DNA of 64,000 nucleotides from a bacterium (GTDB lineage: Bacteria; JAGOBX01): positions 1 to 64,000 of the forward strand of contig JAKPEO010000109.1 of the NCBI GenBank assembly GCA_029551925.1, given 5' to 3'. Numbering within the stretch: the first letter of the stretch is position 1; each line of letters begins with the position of its first letter. Of this stretch, positions 17,669 through 25,927 are shown in pieces. The position numbers were made by a program, and so were the translations under genes. Under the pieces are notes generated by a model that worked only from the letters and a program-made list of their open reading frames with translations, was not told where the DNA came from and did not search any database.

Positions 17669-17939
17669 ATCAACCGCCTCCTTTTTTTTATTTTTGTATT
17701 TTTTATTTTTTTCACTTTCGATATATTGCAAACATTCTTCAAAATTATTTTTCTAAAAAATATCTTATTGTTTTTCAAAATATTAGGCGGGCGCCAAAAA
17801 ATCTTTTCTGAAAAAATAATGACAATTTTTATATTTTTTTATGAAAATTTGCTATGTCAATTTTTCAAAAAATATTTTGGCTATATTATGATAAAAATAA
17901 CGCGGCTAATAAAGAAAAAAAGTTTTAGATCAATATATT

Positions 17940-19508
17940 TTAATTTGCCGCGATATATTTGTAAATCTGAAAATCAGGATTAAAAATATCGCGCTGATTA
18001 ATTAGAATATAATCAACCGCTATATTCTGAATACGCTCAATACTTTCATTAGACGGATAAGTATTTAATATATTATAAAGTTTAACATAATCGCTGTTGA
18101 AATGTTGAGTAAAGCCATTGACCAGCAAATTATCAGAAATGAAAATAAAGTAATTTAGATAAAAAACATCATACGCAGGTCCTATTGGTAAAAATAATAG
18201 AACTGAATTTTGTTTGTTTTCAAATGCTTCTATAATTTTTTTATCTAATTCTTGTTTTGTTTTTAAAAAAAAACTTGGCGTTAAAGTGATCTTATCGCCG
18301 GGATATGCGGAAATCCAAATAAAAATTAAAAAATAAATCAGTAGAATTATTTGCCTGCCGGGTTTATTGATTTTTTTTAGCCCTGTAATCAAACAATTAA
18401 CTGAAATTACAGCGAAACAAATATTGAATAAATGCATAATGCGATTGTAATTTCTAAATTGCTTGAATAACGGATAATTTATTAAATTTTTGTATATGAC
18501 ATCTGTATTCAATAATATTATAACTATGCACATAATAATTGGAAATATCATTTTTTCGCGGGTATATTTATAAAATAATAATATTGGAATTAACAGCGCA
18601 ATATAATGAGCATTTATACGCAGATACATAGAATTAGAAGTTTCTGGTATTTCTAAATTGCTTATATATCTCAAAATATCAACAAAAATATTAGAAATAT
18701 TATTATATTGATCAATATGCCAATTATATGTGTCCGCTTTTATATGTATTAGATTTAATAAAATAAAAGGCAGGATAAAAACAAAAATTAAAAACATAAA
18801 ACACGAAAAATATTTGATATGCTGATATTGGCGGTTTGATAAAAATATAATATATGCAATTGGCAGAATATGAATAGCGGTAAAAAACAAATATATCGAA
18901 CTATAAAATTGCAGAGTAAATAATAAACAAAGAATAAAACTATATTTGATTATATTTGCGCGATTTTCTGATTTTATCAAATACAACATAGAAAAAACTA
19001 TTAATATTATAAAACCGCTGAAGTAAGCATGCCATCGCGCATATTCGCCTGTTCTGAAAAGAAACTGATTGACAAATATTGAAAATAGCAGAGCGGCAGT
19101 TATAGATTTGAAATAAAAATATCCGGCAAATAACGCTGTCAGCGCAGTAATAAAAGTCATTAAAATTATTGCGCCGTTAAATACAAAATTCGGATTATCT
19201 TTATTCCATATATAAAACGGCAGCGCAAAGCAATTAGTTATCATACTCGGGTCGCAAATCAACATAGAAAATTTATTATTAGGATAGAATGTTTTTGTGT
19301 CAAGAATATTTTTTAAATTAAAGGAACTTATACTTTTGCTCGTATGATAAGCTAAATAAGTATAATTAAAAATATCTGGGTCGTCGATAAGCGGTTTATT
19401 GATATTTTTAATAAAAATAAATACGCTGATAAATGTTATTATTATTGCCGCGCTTAAAAGAAAAATGGATTTTTTTGAAAAGATTCTTAAATTTGTATTT
19501 TTTTGCAT
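17940..19508 (-). CDS. multi-pass membrane protein, GT-C-like, function unknown
   Basis: 522 residues with about 11-12 hydrophobic segments, the first at about 15-33. A DDPD acidic motif follows TM1 (about residue 37-40), as the catalytic Asp motif does in the first periplasmic loop of GT-C glycosyltransferases and their non-enzymatic relatives. A periplasmic C-terminal domain (about 430-522, with FLPIGPAYDVFYLNYF and VDYILINQRDIF) resembles the soluble domain of such proteins. Fold class is inferred from topology only; no donor or acceptor can be named. It stands alone with 950 bp of non-coding DNA upstream. Confidence 0.5.
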   Translation of the reverse strand: MQKNTNLRIFSKKSIFLLSAAIIITFISVFIFIKNINKPLIDDPDIFNYTYLAYHTSKSISSFNLKNILDTKTFYPNNKFSMLICDPSMITNCFALPFYIWNKDNPNFVFNGAIILMTFITALTALFAGYFYFKSITAALLFSIFVNQFLFRTGEYARWHAYFSGFIILIVFSMLYLIKSENRANIIKYSFILCLLFTLQFYSSIYLFFTAIHILPIAYIIFLSNRQYQHIKYFSCFMFLIFVFILPFILLNLIHIKADTYNWHIDQYNNISNIFVDILRYISNLEIPETSNSMYLRINAHYIALLIPILLFYKYTREKMIFPIIMCIVIILLNTDVIYKNLINYPLFKQFRNYNRIMHLFNICFAVISVNCLITGLKKINKPGRQIILLIYFLIFIWISAYPGDKITLTPSFFLKTKQELDKKIIEAFENKQNSVLLFLPIGPAYDVFYLNYFIFISDNLLVNGFTQHFNSDYVKLYNILNTYPSNESIERIQNIAVDYILINQRDIFNPDFQIYKYIAAN

Positions 19509-19636
19509 TTTTATTTTTTAGAAAAAATTAGAGTTGATTATATTAAAATAGAGATATTTTGTCAATTGAAAAAGCGCGTTTCGCGTCTTTTGCTGTTAAA
19601 AAAAATCACTGTAAACCCGCAAAAAGAAAATAGTAA

Positions 19637-19655
19637 GTCAGGCATCTTGCCTGAC
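19637..19655. repeat. palindromic repeat GTCAGGCA-TCT-TGCCTGAC
   Basis: Perfect 8-bp arms with a 3-nt loop. A second copy with one change lies at 16283-16303. Both are in non-coding DNA and neither has a T-tract. Confidence 0.6.
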
Positions 19656-19728
19656 ATATTATTTGCACTACAATAATCTAAAATAATCATATCCCATCAA
19701 CCGCAAAGCTGCTGAATAGTAAAAAATA

Positions 19729-19835
19729 TTTTCTTCTTTGTGTATTTATTTTATCTTCGCGGCTTCGTGTTAAAAAAAAAAAAATAAACACAAAGAGACA
19801 AAGGAAGCCCAAGACACAAAGAAGAAACAACAATA
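19729..19835. repeat. CACAAAG-type repeat tract in inverted arrangement
   Basis: TTCTTCTTTGTGT at the left and ACACAAAGAAGAAA at the right form an imperfect long hairpin around a 13-A run. The right part repeats CACAAAG, GACAAAGG and CCCAAGACAC and aligns with 10865-10910. A 73-codon minus-strand frame (19687-19908) crosses this tract and is low-complexity (Leu/Phe) translation of it, not a gene. Confidence 0.55.
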
Positions 19836-19881
19836 AAAAAAATTTTTTTAATAAATAAAAAGATTGGTTATTCAGCAAATC

Positions 19882-19993
19882 GTAATTATCCCCTAAAAGA
19901 CGGGTCAATGTTTTCGATTATCAAAAACTTTCTGAAAAATTCATAGAAAAACATTCGTCGCAATCCCCTAAAAGACGGGTTAATGTTTTCGAT
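19882..19993. CRISPR. two-repeat CRISPR-like remnant, no cas genes
   Basis: A 31-nt sequence starting ATCCCCTAAAAGACGGG and ending TGTTTTCGAT occurs at 19888-19918 and 19963-19993 with a single C/T difference. Aligned as a 37-nt repeat starting GTCGCAATCCCC (full version at 19957-19993, diverged first six bases in the other copy) it leaves a 38-nt unique spacer, 19919-19956. Repeat and spacer sizes, the short CCC/GGG dyad and the GATTGCGAC end on the reverse strand fit CRISPR repeats. No third repeat is seen at the expected 75-nt steps and no cas gene is in the window. Confidence 0.55.
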
Positions 19994-20041
19994 GGCACTA
20001 TGCGTAAGATATTGAAAAACAGAAAATTATAAGCCGTTTTG

Positions 20042-20137
20042 CGAGCGAGAATTTCAGTAAATTATAAAAAAACTTTTTATCTTATTGCCTATCAATATTT
20101 TACAAAAAAGTTTTATATAAACTGAATTTCTCGCTCG
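20042..20137. repeat. 96-bp imperfect inverted repeat (MITE-like or hairpin)
   Basis: CGAGCGAGAATTTCAGT (20042-20058) pairs with 20121-20137 at 16 of 17 positions, and inner AT-rich arms (ATAAAAAAACTTTT near 20063 and AAAAAGTTTTATAT near 20104) also pair. A T-run follows the right arm. It is either a long structured RNA end or a small non-autonomous element. Confidence 0.5.
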
Positions 20138-20200
20138 ATTTTTTCCGATTTTTCCTCTGTGTTTTTAATATATTTGTAAAAATAAAATGCATGGTCAAGA

Positions 20201-20462
20201 TTTATTAAATGTCAACTAATCGCTGATGATTTTGTCAAACGCAGTTCAAAAAATTTATTTTAAGTTTTGCGACTATCAATAAATTTGGTTTTTAAACTTA
20301 ATGCGACTAAATTTTAAATTTGCGACTAATGTTTCAATATTAAATTGTCAAATATTTTTTTTTATTTTTTCTGTGGTTTGCAAAAGCAATCCAGAACATA
20401 TAACAACAATTTAATAATATAATAGTGAGTTAATATAACATATCTTACAAAAAAAATTAAGT
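20201..20462. other. AT-rich non-coding sequence downstream of glgC
   Basis: No gene or clear terminator. The heptamer GCGACTA occurs three times (20269, 20303, 20322), and CGCAGTTCAAAAAATTT at 20240 resembles the GAACGCAGTC repeats at 10474 and 23850. Confidence 0.4.
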
Positions 20463-21698
20463 TTATTTATCTATTATTTTATTCATTGGCACAACAGTAA
20501 TACCGCGTTCAGAAATAGTAAAACCGCGGGATTTATCTAATTCTTTGTCATATCCGATAGTTAAGTTATCAGCGATTCTAACATTTTTATCAATAATAGC
20601 ATTTTTTATTTTTACATTTTTGCCTATATTGATATGTTCAAACATTATGCTATTTTCTACTAATGCGTCTTGATGAATTACAACTCTATAAGAAACAATG
20701 CTGTTAATAACAGTTGCACCTTCGATTATACAGCCGCCGCTAACCATTGAATTTACAATTTTGGCTTCTTTGCCATTAGCGGCATTAACGATTTTAGCAG
20801 GCGCTGCTTGTTCTTGTAAAGTGCGTAATTGCCAAAATTTATCATAAAAATCAAATTTTGGGTCGCGTTTTAATACTTCCATATTAGCGTCAAAGTAAGC
20901 GTCAATAGTCCCGATATCGCGCCAATAGCAAGGGGTATTTTTTTTATTATCATAGAAGTTATAAGCATAGACCTTATAATTTTCTTGAATCATCATAGGA
21001 ATAACATTTTTTCCGAAATCGTGGTCAGATTTTTTTCGAGCGTCTTCAACGAGCGCTTTGATTAATGGCTGTGTTGAAAAAACATAAATTCCCATATTAG
21101 ATAATGATTTATCAGGTTTTGAAGGTATTGGTTTAGGATTTTTTGGTTTTTCTTCAAAACCTACAATACGCCAATCGTCGTTTACTTCTACGATGCCAAA
21201 TTGATGCGCTTCGCTGCGCGGATATTCAATAGTAGCGACAGTCAAATCTGCATTTTTTTCTTTGTGATAATTTATTAATTCCCAATAATTCATTTTATAC
21301 AAGTGGTCGCCAGATAATATTAAGACATATTCAGGACACCATTGTTCTATTAAATGGATATTTTTATAAATAGCGTCAGCTGTGCCTGTATACCATTCGC
21401 CTACTGCATTATGCTGCGGCGGCACTATATGTATAAATTCTTTGAGCTCATAGTTAAAAATATTCCAAGCCAAATGAATATGATTGTCTAATGATTCAGA
21501 ACGATATTGAGTAAGCACAGCAATTTTGCGCAAGCCGGAATTTAAGCAATTGCTCAAAACAAAATCGATAATTCTATATTTACCTGCAAATTTAACAGCA
21601 GGTTTAGCGCGCTCAATTGTCAAAGGCGCTAATCTTGTGCCCTGACCGCCTGCTAAAATTATAGTTAATGTTTTATTAAGCGTGTCATATTTTGTCAT
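20463..21698 (-). CDS. glgC: glucose-1-phosphate adenylyltransferase (ADP-glucose pyrophosphorylase)
   Basis: 411 residues, normal for bacterial GlgC. The nucleotidyltransferase domain begins LNKTLTIILAGGQGTRLAPLT (GGQGTRL with the P-loop-like signature) and includes the YWRDIGTIDAYFDANM substrate motif and RIIDFVLSN. A left-handed beta-helix follows from about residue 300 (VSGGCIIEGATVINSIVSYRVVIHQDALVENSIMFEH). It makes ADP-glucose for glycogen. The ATG overlaps the stop of the upstream receiver-domain gene (ATGA), so the pair is co-translated. No glgA or glgB is nearby. Confidence 0.95.
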   Translation of the reverse strand: MTKYDTLNKTLTIILAGGQGTRLAPLTIERAKPAVKFAGKYRIIDFVLSNCLNSGLRKIAVLTQYRSESLDNHIHLAWNIFNYELKEFIHIVPPQHNAVGEWYTGTADAIYKNIHLIEQWCPEYVLILSGDHLYKMNYWELINYHKEKNADLTVATIEYPRSEAHQFGIVEVNDDWRIVGFEEKPKNPKPIPSKPDKSLSNMGIYVFSTQPLIKALVEDARKKSDHDFGKNVIPMMIQENYKVYAYNFYDNKKNTPCYWRDIGTIDAYFDANMEVLKRDPKFDFYDKFWQLRTLQEQAAPAKIVNAANGKEAKIVNSMVSGGCIIEGATVINSIVSYRVVIHQDALVENSIMFEHINIGKNVKIKNAIIDKNVRIADNLTIGYDKELDKSRGFTISERGITVVPMNKIIDK

Positions 21699-22078
21699 AG
21701 GACCCCTCTATTTTTTAAAACTTTAATTACTTGTTTTTTAAGTTCTTCAAGATTTGATGATTTAACAACATAAGCGTCAGCAGCCCAACTCATAAAATTG
21801 TCTTTATAATGAGAATAAGCTGTATGTAAAATTATAGGCATTTGTTTATTGTAAGTTAAAATTTCATTCATAGTTTCCAGACCATTACTATCGGGCATTT
21901 GTATATCAAGAATAACTAAATCCGGCTTATACATTAATATTTTTTCTATTGCCTCTTTGCCATTGACAGATTCAATAACAGTAAAGTTTTCTTCCATTAA
22001 TTCTTCTTTATATAATAGCCGCTGATTTTCGTCGTCGTCAATGATAAGTATTCGTATATTATTTTTTGAGCCGGACAT
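21695..22078 (-). CDS. single-domain response regulator (receiver only)
   Basis: 127 residues from the ATG at 22078; a GGAG site lies 11 nt upstream. An ATG seven codons earlier has no ribosome site. Receiver landmarks are all present: the acidic pocket IDDDEN, the phospho-acceptor in VILDIQMP, the Thr of LHTAYS and the Lys of VVKSS. There is no output domain, so it acts by protein contact or in a phosphorelay. No histidine kinase is adjacent. Translational coupling to glgC suggests that it influences glycogen synthesis; that is inference. Confidence 0.85.
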   Translation of the reverse strand: MSGSKNNIRILIIDDDENQRLLYKEELMEENFTVIESVNGKEAIEKILMYKPDLVILDIQMPDSNGLETMNEILTYNKQMPIILHTAYSHYKDNFMSWAADAYVVKSSNLEELKKQVIKVLKNRGVL

Positions 22079-22099
22079 AAAATGATTTGCTCCAATCAT

Positions 22100-22608
22100 T
22101 TATTTTTTTTAATTATAACTAAAACAAATAAAAAAATCAAGTTTTATTTTTTATTAATAAATTTTTTTGTTGTTTTTTTTGTGTTTTGTTTTTGGTATTT
22201 TTTTGTATTAAAAAAAACAACTTTCGAATTACCAATGTTAAATAAAAACGCTGCGCGCAGAAATTAAAAGTTTAGCGGATAAAATTAATTAAATTATTTG
22301 GGGAAAGGATAAGTGATATATTGAATTTTATTAAATTATTGATATTATTATGTCAATTACAAATTTTTATTAAATTTTATTTGACAGGAATAAAACATAC
22401 TTGAAGATAAAATAGAACTCGAAGAAGAAAAAAGTAAAAAAAAATGAGAATTTTTAAACATTAAAATAATTAATATTTTTTTTTATTTTATTTCTTTACT
22501 TTGCGGGCTTGGCATCTCTACGGTAATTTTTTTTAACCGCTTTGTTAAAATAGTTTGTTGATGATATATATGGCAGGAGCAGTATATGTAGAGATTTCAA
22601 TAAAATAG
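22100..22608. other. AT-rich intergenic DNA upstream of the regulator, no convincing gene
   Basis: Mostly poly-A/T tracts. A TTG-initiated frame of 27 codons at about 22322-22402 (hydrophobic, NFIKLLILLCQL), preceded by AAAGGATAAG, might be a tiny membrane peptide. A charged frame ending EEEKSKKK-stop follows in another phase. Neither can be called. A GCGGGCTTGGCATCTCTACGG segment at about 22502 resembles the decayed CTTTGCG repeats elsewhere. Confidence 0.35.
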
Positions 22609-22697
22609 TGGCGGAGAGACAGGGATTCGAACCCTGGGTGAGTTGCCCCACACACGCTCTCCAGGCGTGCACCTTAGACCATCTCGGTCATCTCTCC
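22609..22697 (-). tRNA. tRNA-Ser (GGA anticodon)
   Basis: Minus-strand cloverleaf of 89 nt: acceptor GGAGAGA/TCTCTCC, D-arm GACCGAGATGGTC, anticodon loop CTGGAGA with anticodon GGA, a long variable arm (serine type), T-arm GGTTCGAATCC, discriminator G and encoded CCA. Confidence 0.95.
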
Positions 22698-22710
22698 TGA
22701 AAATAAGAAT

Positions 22711-22759
22711 GCAGCCGCAGTTTTTTAATAAAAACAAATATGTATAAAACTGCGGCTGC
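22711..22759. terminator. 14-bp hairpin between fba and tRNA-Ser
   Basis: GCAGCCGCAGTTTT (22711-22724) pairs perfectly with 22746-22759. It lies 16 bp beyond the fba stop and before tRNA-Ser, both on the minus strand. The downstream U-richness is modest, so termination is likely but not certain. Confidence 0.55.
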
Positions 22760-22774
22760 TAAAATTTTTATTTA

Positions 22775-23746
22775 TTAATATCTATCAGCGCTGCCTAAAA
22801 CATTGCGGTTTTTATGCATATACAATTGCATTAATGCATCTCGCGCAGGACCTAAATATTTACGCGGGTCAAATTCTTTTGGATTTTCTGCAAAGCATTT
22901 TCTTATTGCGCCAGTCATTGCTAATCTTCCGTCGCTATCTATATTTATTTTACAAACAGCAGATTTTGCAGCTTTGCGCAGTTGCTCTTCTGGTACGCCA
23001 AAAGCGTTTTCTAATTTTCCGCCGTATTTATTTATTATTTCTACCCATTCCTGCGGCACTGATGATGCGCCGTGTAAAACGATTGGAAAGCCGGGCAATC
23101 GTTTTTCGCATTCTTCTAAAATATCAAATCTCAATTCTGGGATATCTTCCTGACGAGATACTTTAAATTTATATGCGCCGTGCGATGTTCCGATAGAAAT
23201 TGCCAAACTGTCAACGCCTGTTTGTTTTACAAATTCTTCGACTTGCGCTGGGTCAGTATAATGAGATACTTCTGCTTGAACATCATCTTCGATACCAGCC
23301 AATACCCCTAATTCACCTTCAACTGTAACATCATATTTATGCGCATAATCAACAACTTGCTTTGTTAATTTGATATTTTCTTCAAATGATAAATGCGAGC
23401 CATCTATCATTACAGATGAAAAACCGGATTTTATACAAGACACGCAAAGTTCATAAGAATCTCCGTGGTCCAAATGCAGGGCTATTGGAATTTTAGATTT
23501 TGCAACTTTCACCATTTCTACAGCGCCCATAGCCATATATCTTAATAGTGTCTGGTCGGCATATTTACGTGCGCCTGATGATACCTGTAAAATAACAGGA
23601 GAACGAGTTTCTACGCACGCTCTAATTATTGCCTGCAACTGTTCCATATTATTAAAATTATAAGCTGGCACAGCATATCCTTCCTTCATTGCTTTTTTAA
23701 ACATTTTTTTTGTGTTTACTAATCCCAAATCTTTATAACTCACCAT
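22775..23746 (-). CDS. fba: class II fructose-1,6-bisphosphate aldolase
   Basis: 323 residues. Class II (zinc) aldolase of the Fba/GatY type: zinc ligands in IALHLDHGDSYELC and VLHGASSVP, the GFSSVMIDGSHLSFEENI segment, EGELGVLAG and the NIDSD motif for phosphate binding. It splits or forms fructose bisphosphate in glycolysis and gluconeogenesis. An AAGGGGGCT ribosome site precedes the ATG. Single-gene unit by its spacing, with a hairpin after the stop. Confidence 0.95.
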   Translation of the reverse strand: MVSYKDLGLVNTKKMFKKAMKEGYAVPAYNFNNMEQLQAIIRACVETRSPVILQVSSGARKYADQTLLRYMAMGAVEMVKVAKSKIPIALHLDHGDSYELCVSCIKSGFSSVMIDGSHLSFEENIKLTKQVVDYAHKYDVTVEGELGVLAGIEDDVQAEVSHYTDPAQVEEFVKQTGVDSLAISIGTSHGAYKFKVSRQEDIPELRFDILEECEKRLPGFPIVLHGASSVPQEWVEIINKYGGKLENAFGVPEEQLRKAAKSAVCKINIDSDGRLAMTGAIRKCFAENPKEFDPRKYLGPARDALMQLYMHKNRNVLGSADRY

Positions 23747-23991
23747 TTTAAACAGCCCCCTTTTCTAATTTTTGATTTAGCGGTATTTTACAATAATAAT
23801 TATTTGAAGTCAATAAAATAAATAATAAAAAAATAGATTTTTTTTTGATGAACGCAGTCATAAATTGTTCTAAAAAATTAATAGATATTGGCAATAAAAA
23901 AAATACAGTCACCAAGCGCAAAAAATAAAAAAACTTAGTAAAATAAACGCAGCAAAAAAATCAACTAAAAAAATGTAAATTTAGCGCAAAA

Positions 23992-24870
23992 TTAATTATT
24001 TACATATAAACTTATTGAATTATTAAATTTAATTTCTAATGGCGTGTATAATCCGGCGTCGCCGTCGAATTGTATAGGTAATTTATTTGAATTTTCTGAA
24101 TGACTGATTTTTGAATAATCAATATATATTTTTTTTATAAAATTTAATTTAGCAGTATTGGAATTAAATAGAACAAATAAAGCGAATAACAGCAATTTTA
24201 TATTTGAATATTCGTTAAAATAAATTAATTCTAATTTTTTGTCATTATAATTTAACGGCTTTGTCAATTTAAAGTTTCCAGCATATTTTGATATATTCAT
24301 CAAAAAAAATTGTTTTGTTTTTATTTTGGAATTATTGAAATCTAATATATATTCATTTTTTGGCGAGAAAAACAATTCTTTGAACGCTTGATAAATATAT
24401 GAAAATTTTCCGGTATATTTTTTTAAAGTTAAATTGATGTTTTCTACGCTCATTGAATCTATACCGCCGCTTAGCATTAAAAGAAATATTCTATCATTTG
24501 CCAGCCAAGTATTAATTCTGATTTTTTTGTTTTTTATAATAGTGTCTGCAGCTTTAAAAAGATTTGTTTCGCAAATATTAAATTCTTTTGCTAATACATT
24601 AGCCGTGCCTGTTGGAATAATGGCTAAATTAAATGATTTATATTTAGATAATTGTATAACTTCATTTATTGTGCCGTCGCCGCCCACAGCGATAAAATCA
24701 TCATATTTATCCTTATTTTTTATGCAGTATTCTGTTATTGAATTTTTGTATTCGCTTAAATATAAATTTGTTTGTATATTATTAGCAAGCAAATAATTTT
24801 GTAGTTTTTGGAGTTTTTTTAGACCAATAAAATTTCCAGATTTGGGATTGGTTAATATTAAACAATTCAT
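23992..24870 (-). CDS. diacylglycerol kinase catalytic-domain protein (YegS/DagK-like)
   Basis: About 292 residues. The DAGK catalytic domain (residues 1-130) shows NPKSGN and the nucleotide-binding VGGDGTINEV, with PTGTANVLAKEF. A beta-sandwich C-terminal domain ends in PIQFDGDAGLYTPLEIKF. Members phosphorylate lipids such as diacylglycerol, undecaprenol or sphingoid bases; the substrate cannot be told. I use the ATG at 24870 rather than the TTG immediately before it. A bidirectional terminator separates it from rpmA upstream. Confidence 0.85.
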   Translation of the reverse strand: MNCLILTNPKSGNFIGLKKLQKLQNYLLANNIQTNLYLSEYKNSITEYCIKNKDKYDDFIAVGGDGTINEVIQLSKYKSFNLAIIPTGTANVLAKEFNICETNLFKAADTIIKNKKIRINTWLANDRIFLLMLSGGIDSMSVENINLTLKKYTGKFSYIYQAFKELFFSPKNEYILDFNNSKIKTKQFFLMNISKYAGNFKLTKPLNYNDKKLELIYFNEYSNIKLLLFALFVLFNSNTAKLNFIKKIYIDYSKISHSENSNKLPIQFDGDAGLYTPLEIKFNNSISLYVNN

Positions 24871-24877
24871 CAAACCT

Positions 24878-24937
24878 AAAAAAAATGACCGACTAAAAAA
24901 TAAAATTAATATTGTTTTTTAATCGGTCATTTTTTTA
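24878..24937. terminator. terminator after rpmA
   Basis: ATGACCGA (24885-24892) pairs with TCGGTCAT (24923-24930), extended by A/T arms, and is flanked by A8 on the left and T7 on the right, so it can work on both strands. It ends the L21-Prp-L27 operon on the minus strand. Confidence 0.75.
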
Positions 24938-24940
24938 TTG

Positions 24941-25201
24941 TTAAATTAATGAGTCAGTAATTTCGACAAAAGTGCGGTCGCCGCTTTTAGTTGAAAATTT
25001 TACATAGCCGTCGCGTAAAGCAAATAAAGTATCGTCTTTGCCTCTGCCGATGTGTTTGCCCGGATGAATTTTTGTGCCGCGCTGTCTGACAATTATATTT
25101 CCAGCTTTAACGAACTGTCCGCCGTATCTTTTTACACCTAAATATTGCGGATTGCTGTCGCGCCCGTTTCGCGAACTGCCAACGCCTTTCTTATGTGCCA
25201 T
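24941..25201 (-). CDS. rpmA: 50S ribosomal protein L27
   Basis: 86 residues beginning [29 protein letters not shown], the canonical L27 start, with no Firmicutes-type N-terminal extension. L27 reaches the peptidyl-transferase centre with its N-terminus. It is the last gene of the rplU-prp-rpmA operon, 6 bp after the Prp-like gene. Confidence 0.97.
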   Translation of the reverse strand: MAHKKGVGSSRNGRDSNPQYLGVKRYGGQFVKAGNIIVRQRGTKIHPGKHIGRGKDDTLFALRDGYVKFSTKSGDRTFVEITDSLI

Positions 25202-25207
25202 AGTTTA

Positions 25208-25501
25208 TCACACCTCTTTAATATTTATTTCAGTTGGGTATTTTGTTTTCAGCCAATACAAAGTTTTTATAAATGTCAATATCAAAATTTCAGATTTTTC
25301 TGTCTGTTCAAATTTAATATCAAATATTCCTTCTTTTGGCTTAGATACCCGACAATTATTTGCAAATTCAATTAATCCTAATTCTAAATATTTTAACAAT
25401 ATCGATAAAGCATTGCATACTTCTGATATTTTTGAATGTCCGTTTGCTTTTATCAATGTTTCGTTATTAGTTTTATTTTTTTTTATACTAATAACAACCA
25501 T
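25208..25501 (-). CDS. Prp-like ribosomal-processing cysteine protease homologue
   Basis: 97 residues between L21 and L27, the position of prp/ysxB in Firmicutes, Fusobacteria and Thermotogae. Prp removes the N-terminal extension of L27 with a His/Cys pair. Here the motif reads [14 protein letters not shown]: His and Cys are present, but the loop between them is about four residues shorter than the usual GHA-x-G-x3-G-x-D-I-V-C-A-A-V-S. As L27 has no extension to remove, the function is either different or structural. It directly abuts the rplU stop. Confidence 0.7.
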   Translation of the reverse strand: MVVISIKKNKTNNETLIKANGHSKISEVCNALSILLKYLELGLIEFANNCRVSKPKEGIFDIKFEQTEKSEILILTFIKTLYWLKTKYPTEINIKEV

Positions 25502-25816
25502 TTAAACAACTATATCAGTGATTACAATTTTGCTATAATTTTGTCTGTGCCCTGTTCGTTTGTCATATCTTTTTCTGCGTCTGAATTTTTGGATAATCAC
25601 TTTTTTGTCTTTTATATGAGCGATTAATTTTGCCTTTACTGACGCATTTGATAATGACGGATTTCCTATTTGAATTTTATCACCGTCTTGAACGAGCAAT
25701 ACTTCGTTAAAAATCAGTTCATCGCCCTTTTTATTTTCAGCAAGATACGGGATAGTTAATTCTTCGCCTTTTTCCGCTTTAAATTGTTGAGCGCCGCATT
25801 TGAATATAGCATACAT
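25502..25816 (-). CDS. rplU: 50S ribosomal protein L21
   Basis: 104 residues starting [25 protein letters not shown] and ending with the [29 protein letters not shown]-binding tail typical of L21. A GGAGGT site precedes the ATG. It heads the rplU-prp-rpmA operon. Confidence 0.97.
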   Translation of the reverse strand: MYAIFKCGAQQFKAEKGEELTIPYLAENKKGDELIFNEVLLVQDGDKIQIGNPSLSNASVKAKLIAHIKDKKVIIQKFRRRKRYDKRTGHRQNYSKIVITDIVV

Positions 25817-25860
25817 TATTTTAATACCTCCAAACCTTCTTATCGTATATTCGCTTTCGC

Positions 25861-25889
25861 TTTATATATAAACTAAAAAATAAGGTTAA
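25861..25889 (-). promoter_or_regulatory. rplU operon promoter
   Basis: On the minus strand TTAACC and TATAAA are 17 bp apart, with the start about 40 nt before the rplU ATG. A GCGAAAGCG element lies between the -10 and the ribosome site. Confidence 0.45.
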
Positions 25890-25927
25890 GAATTATATTA
25901 GAAAAAATAAAATTGTCAATATTTTTT

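Noticed and set aside
17690-17935. CIRCE or other heat-shock operator upstream of the hsp20 pair
   Set aside because: No TTAGCACTC-N9-GAGTGCTAA-like repeat could be found, and the candidate promoters have poor spacing.
19687-19908. 73-codon minus-strand frame with a hydrophobic stretch
   Set aside because: The Leu/Phe-rich segment is translation of the inverted CACAAAG tract and poly-A/T run; the first codons come from the CRISPR-like repeat.
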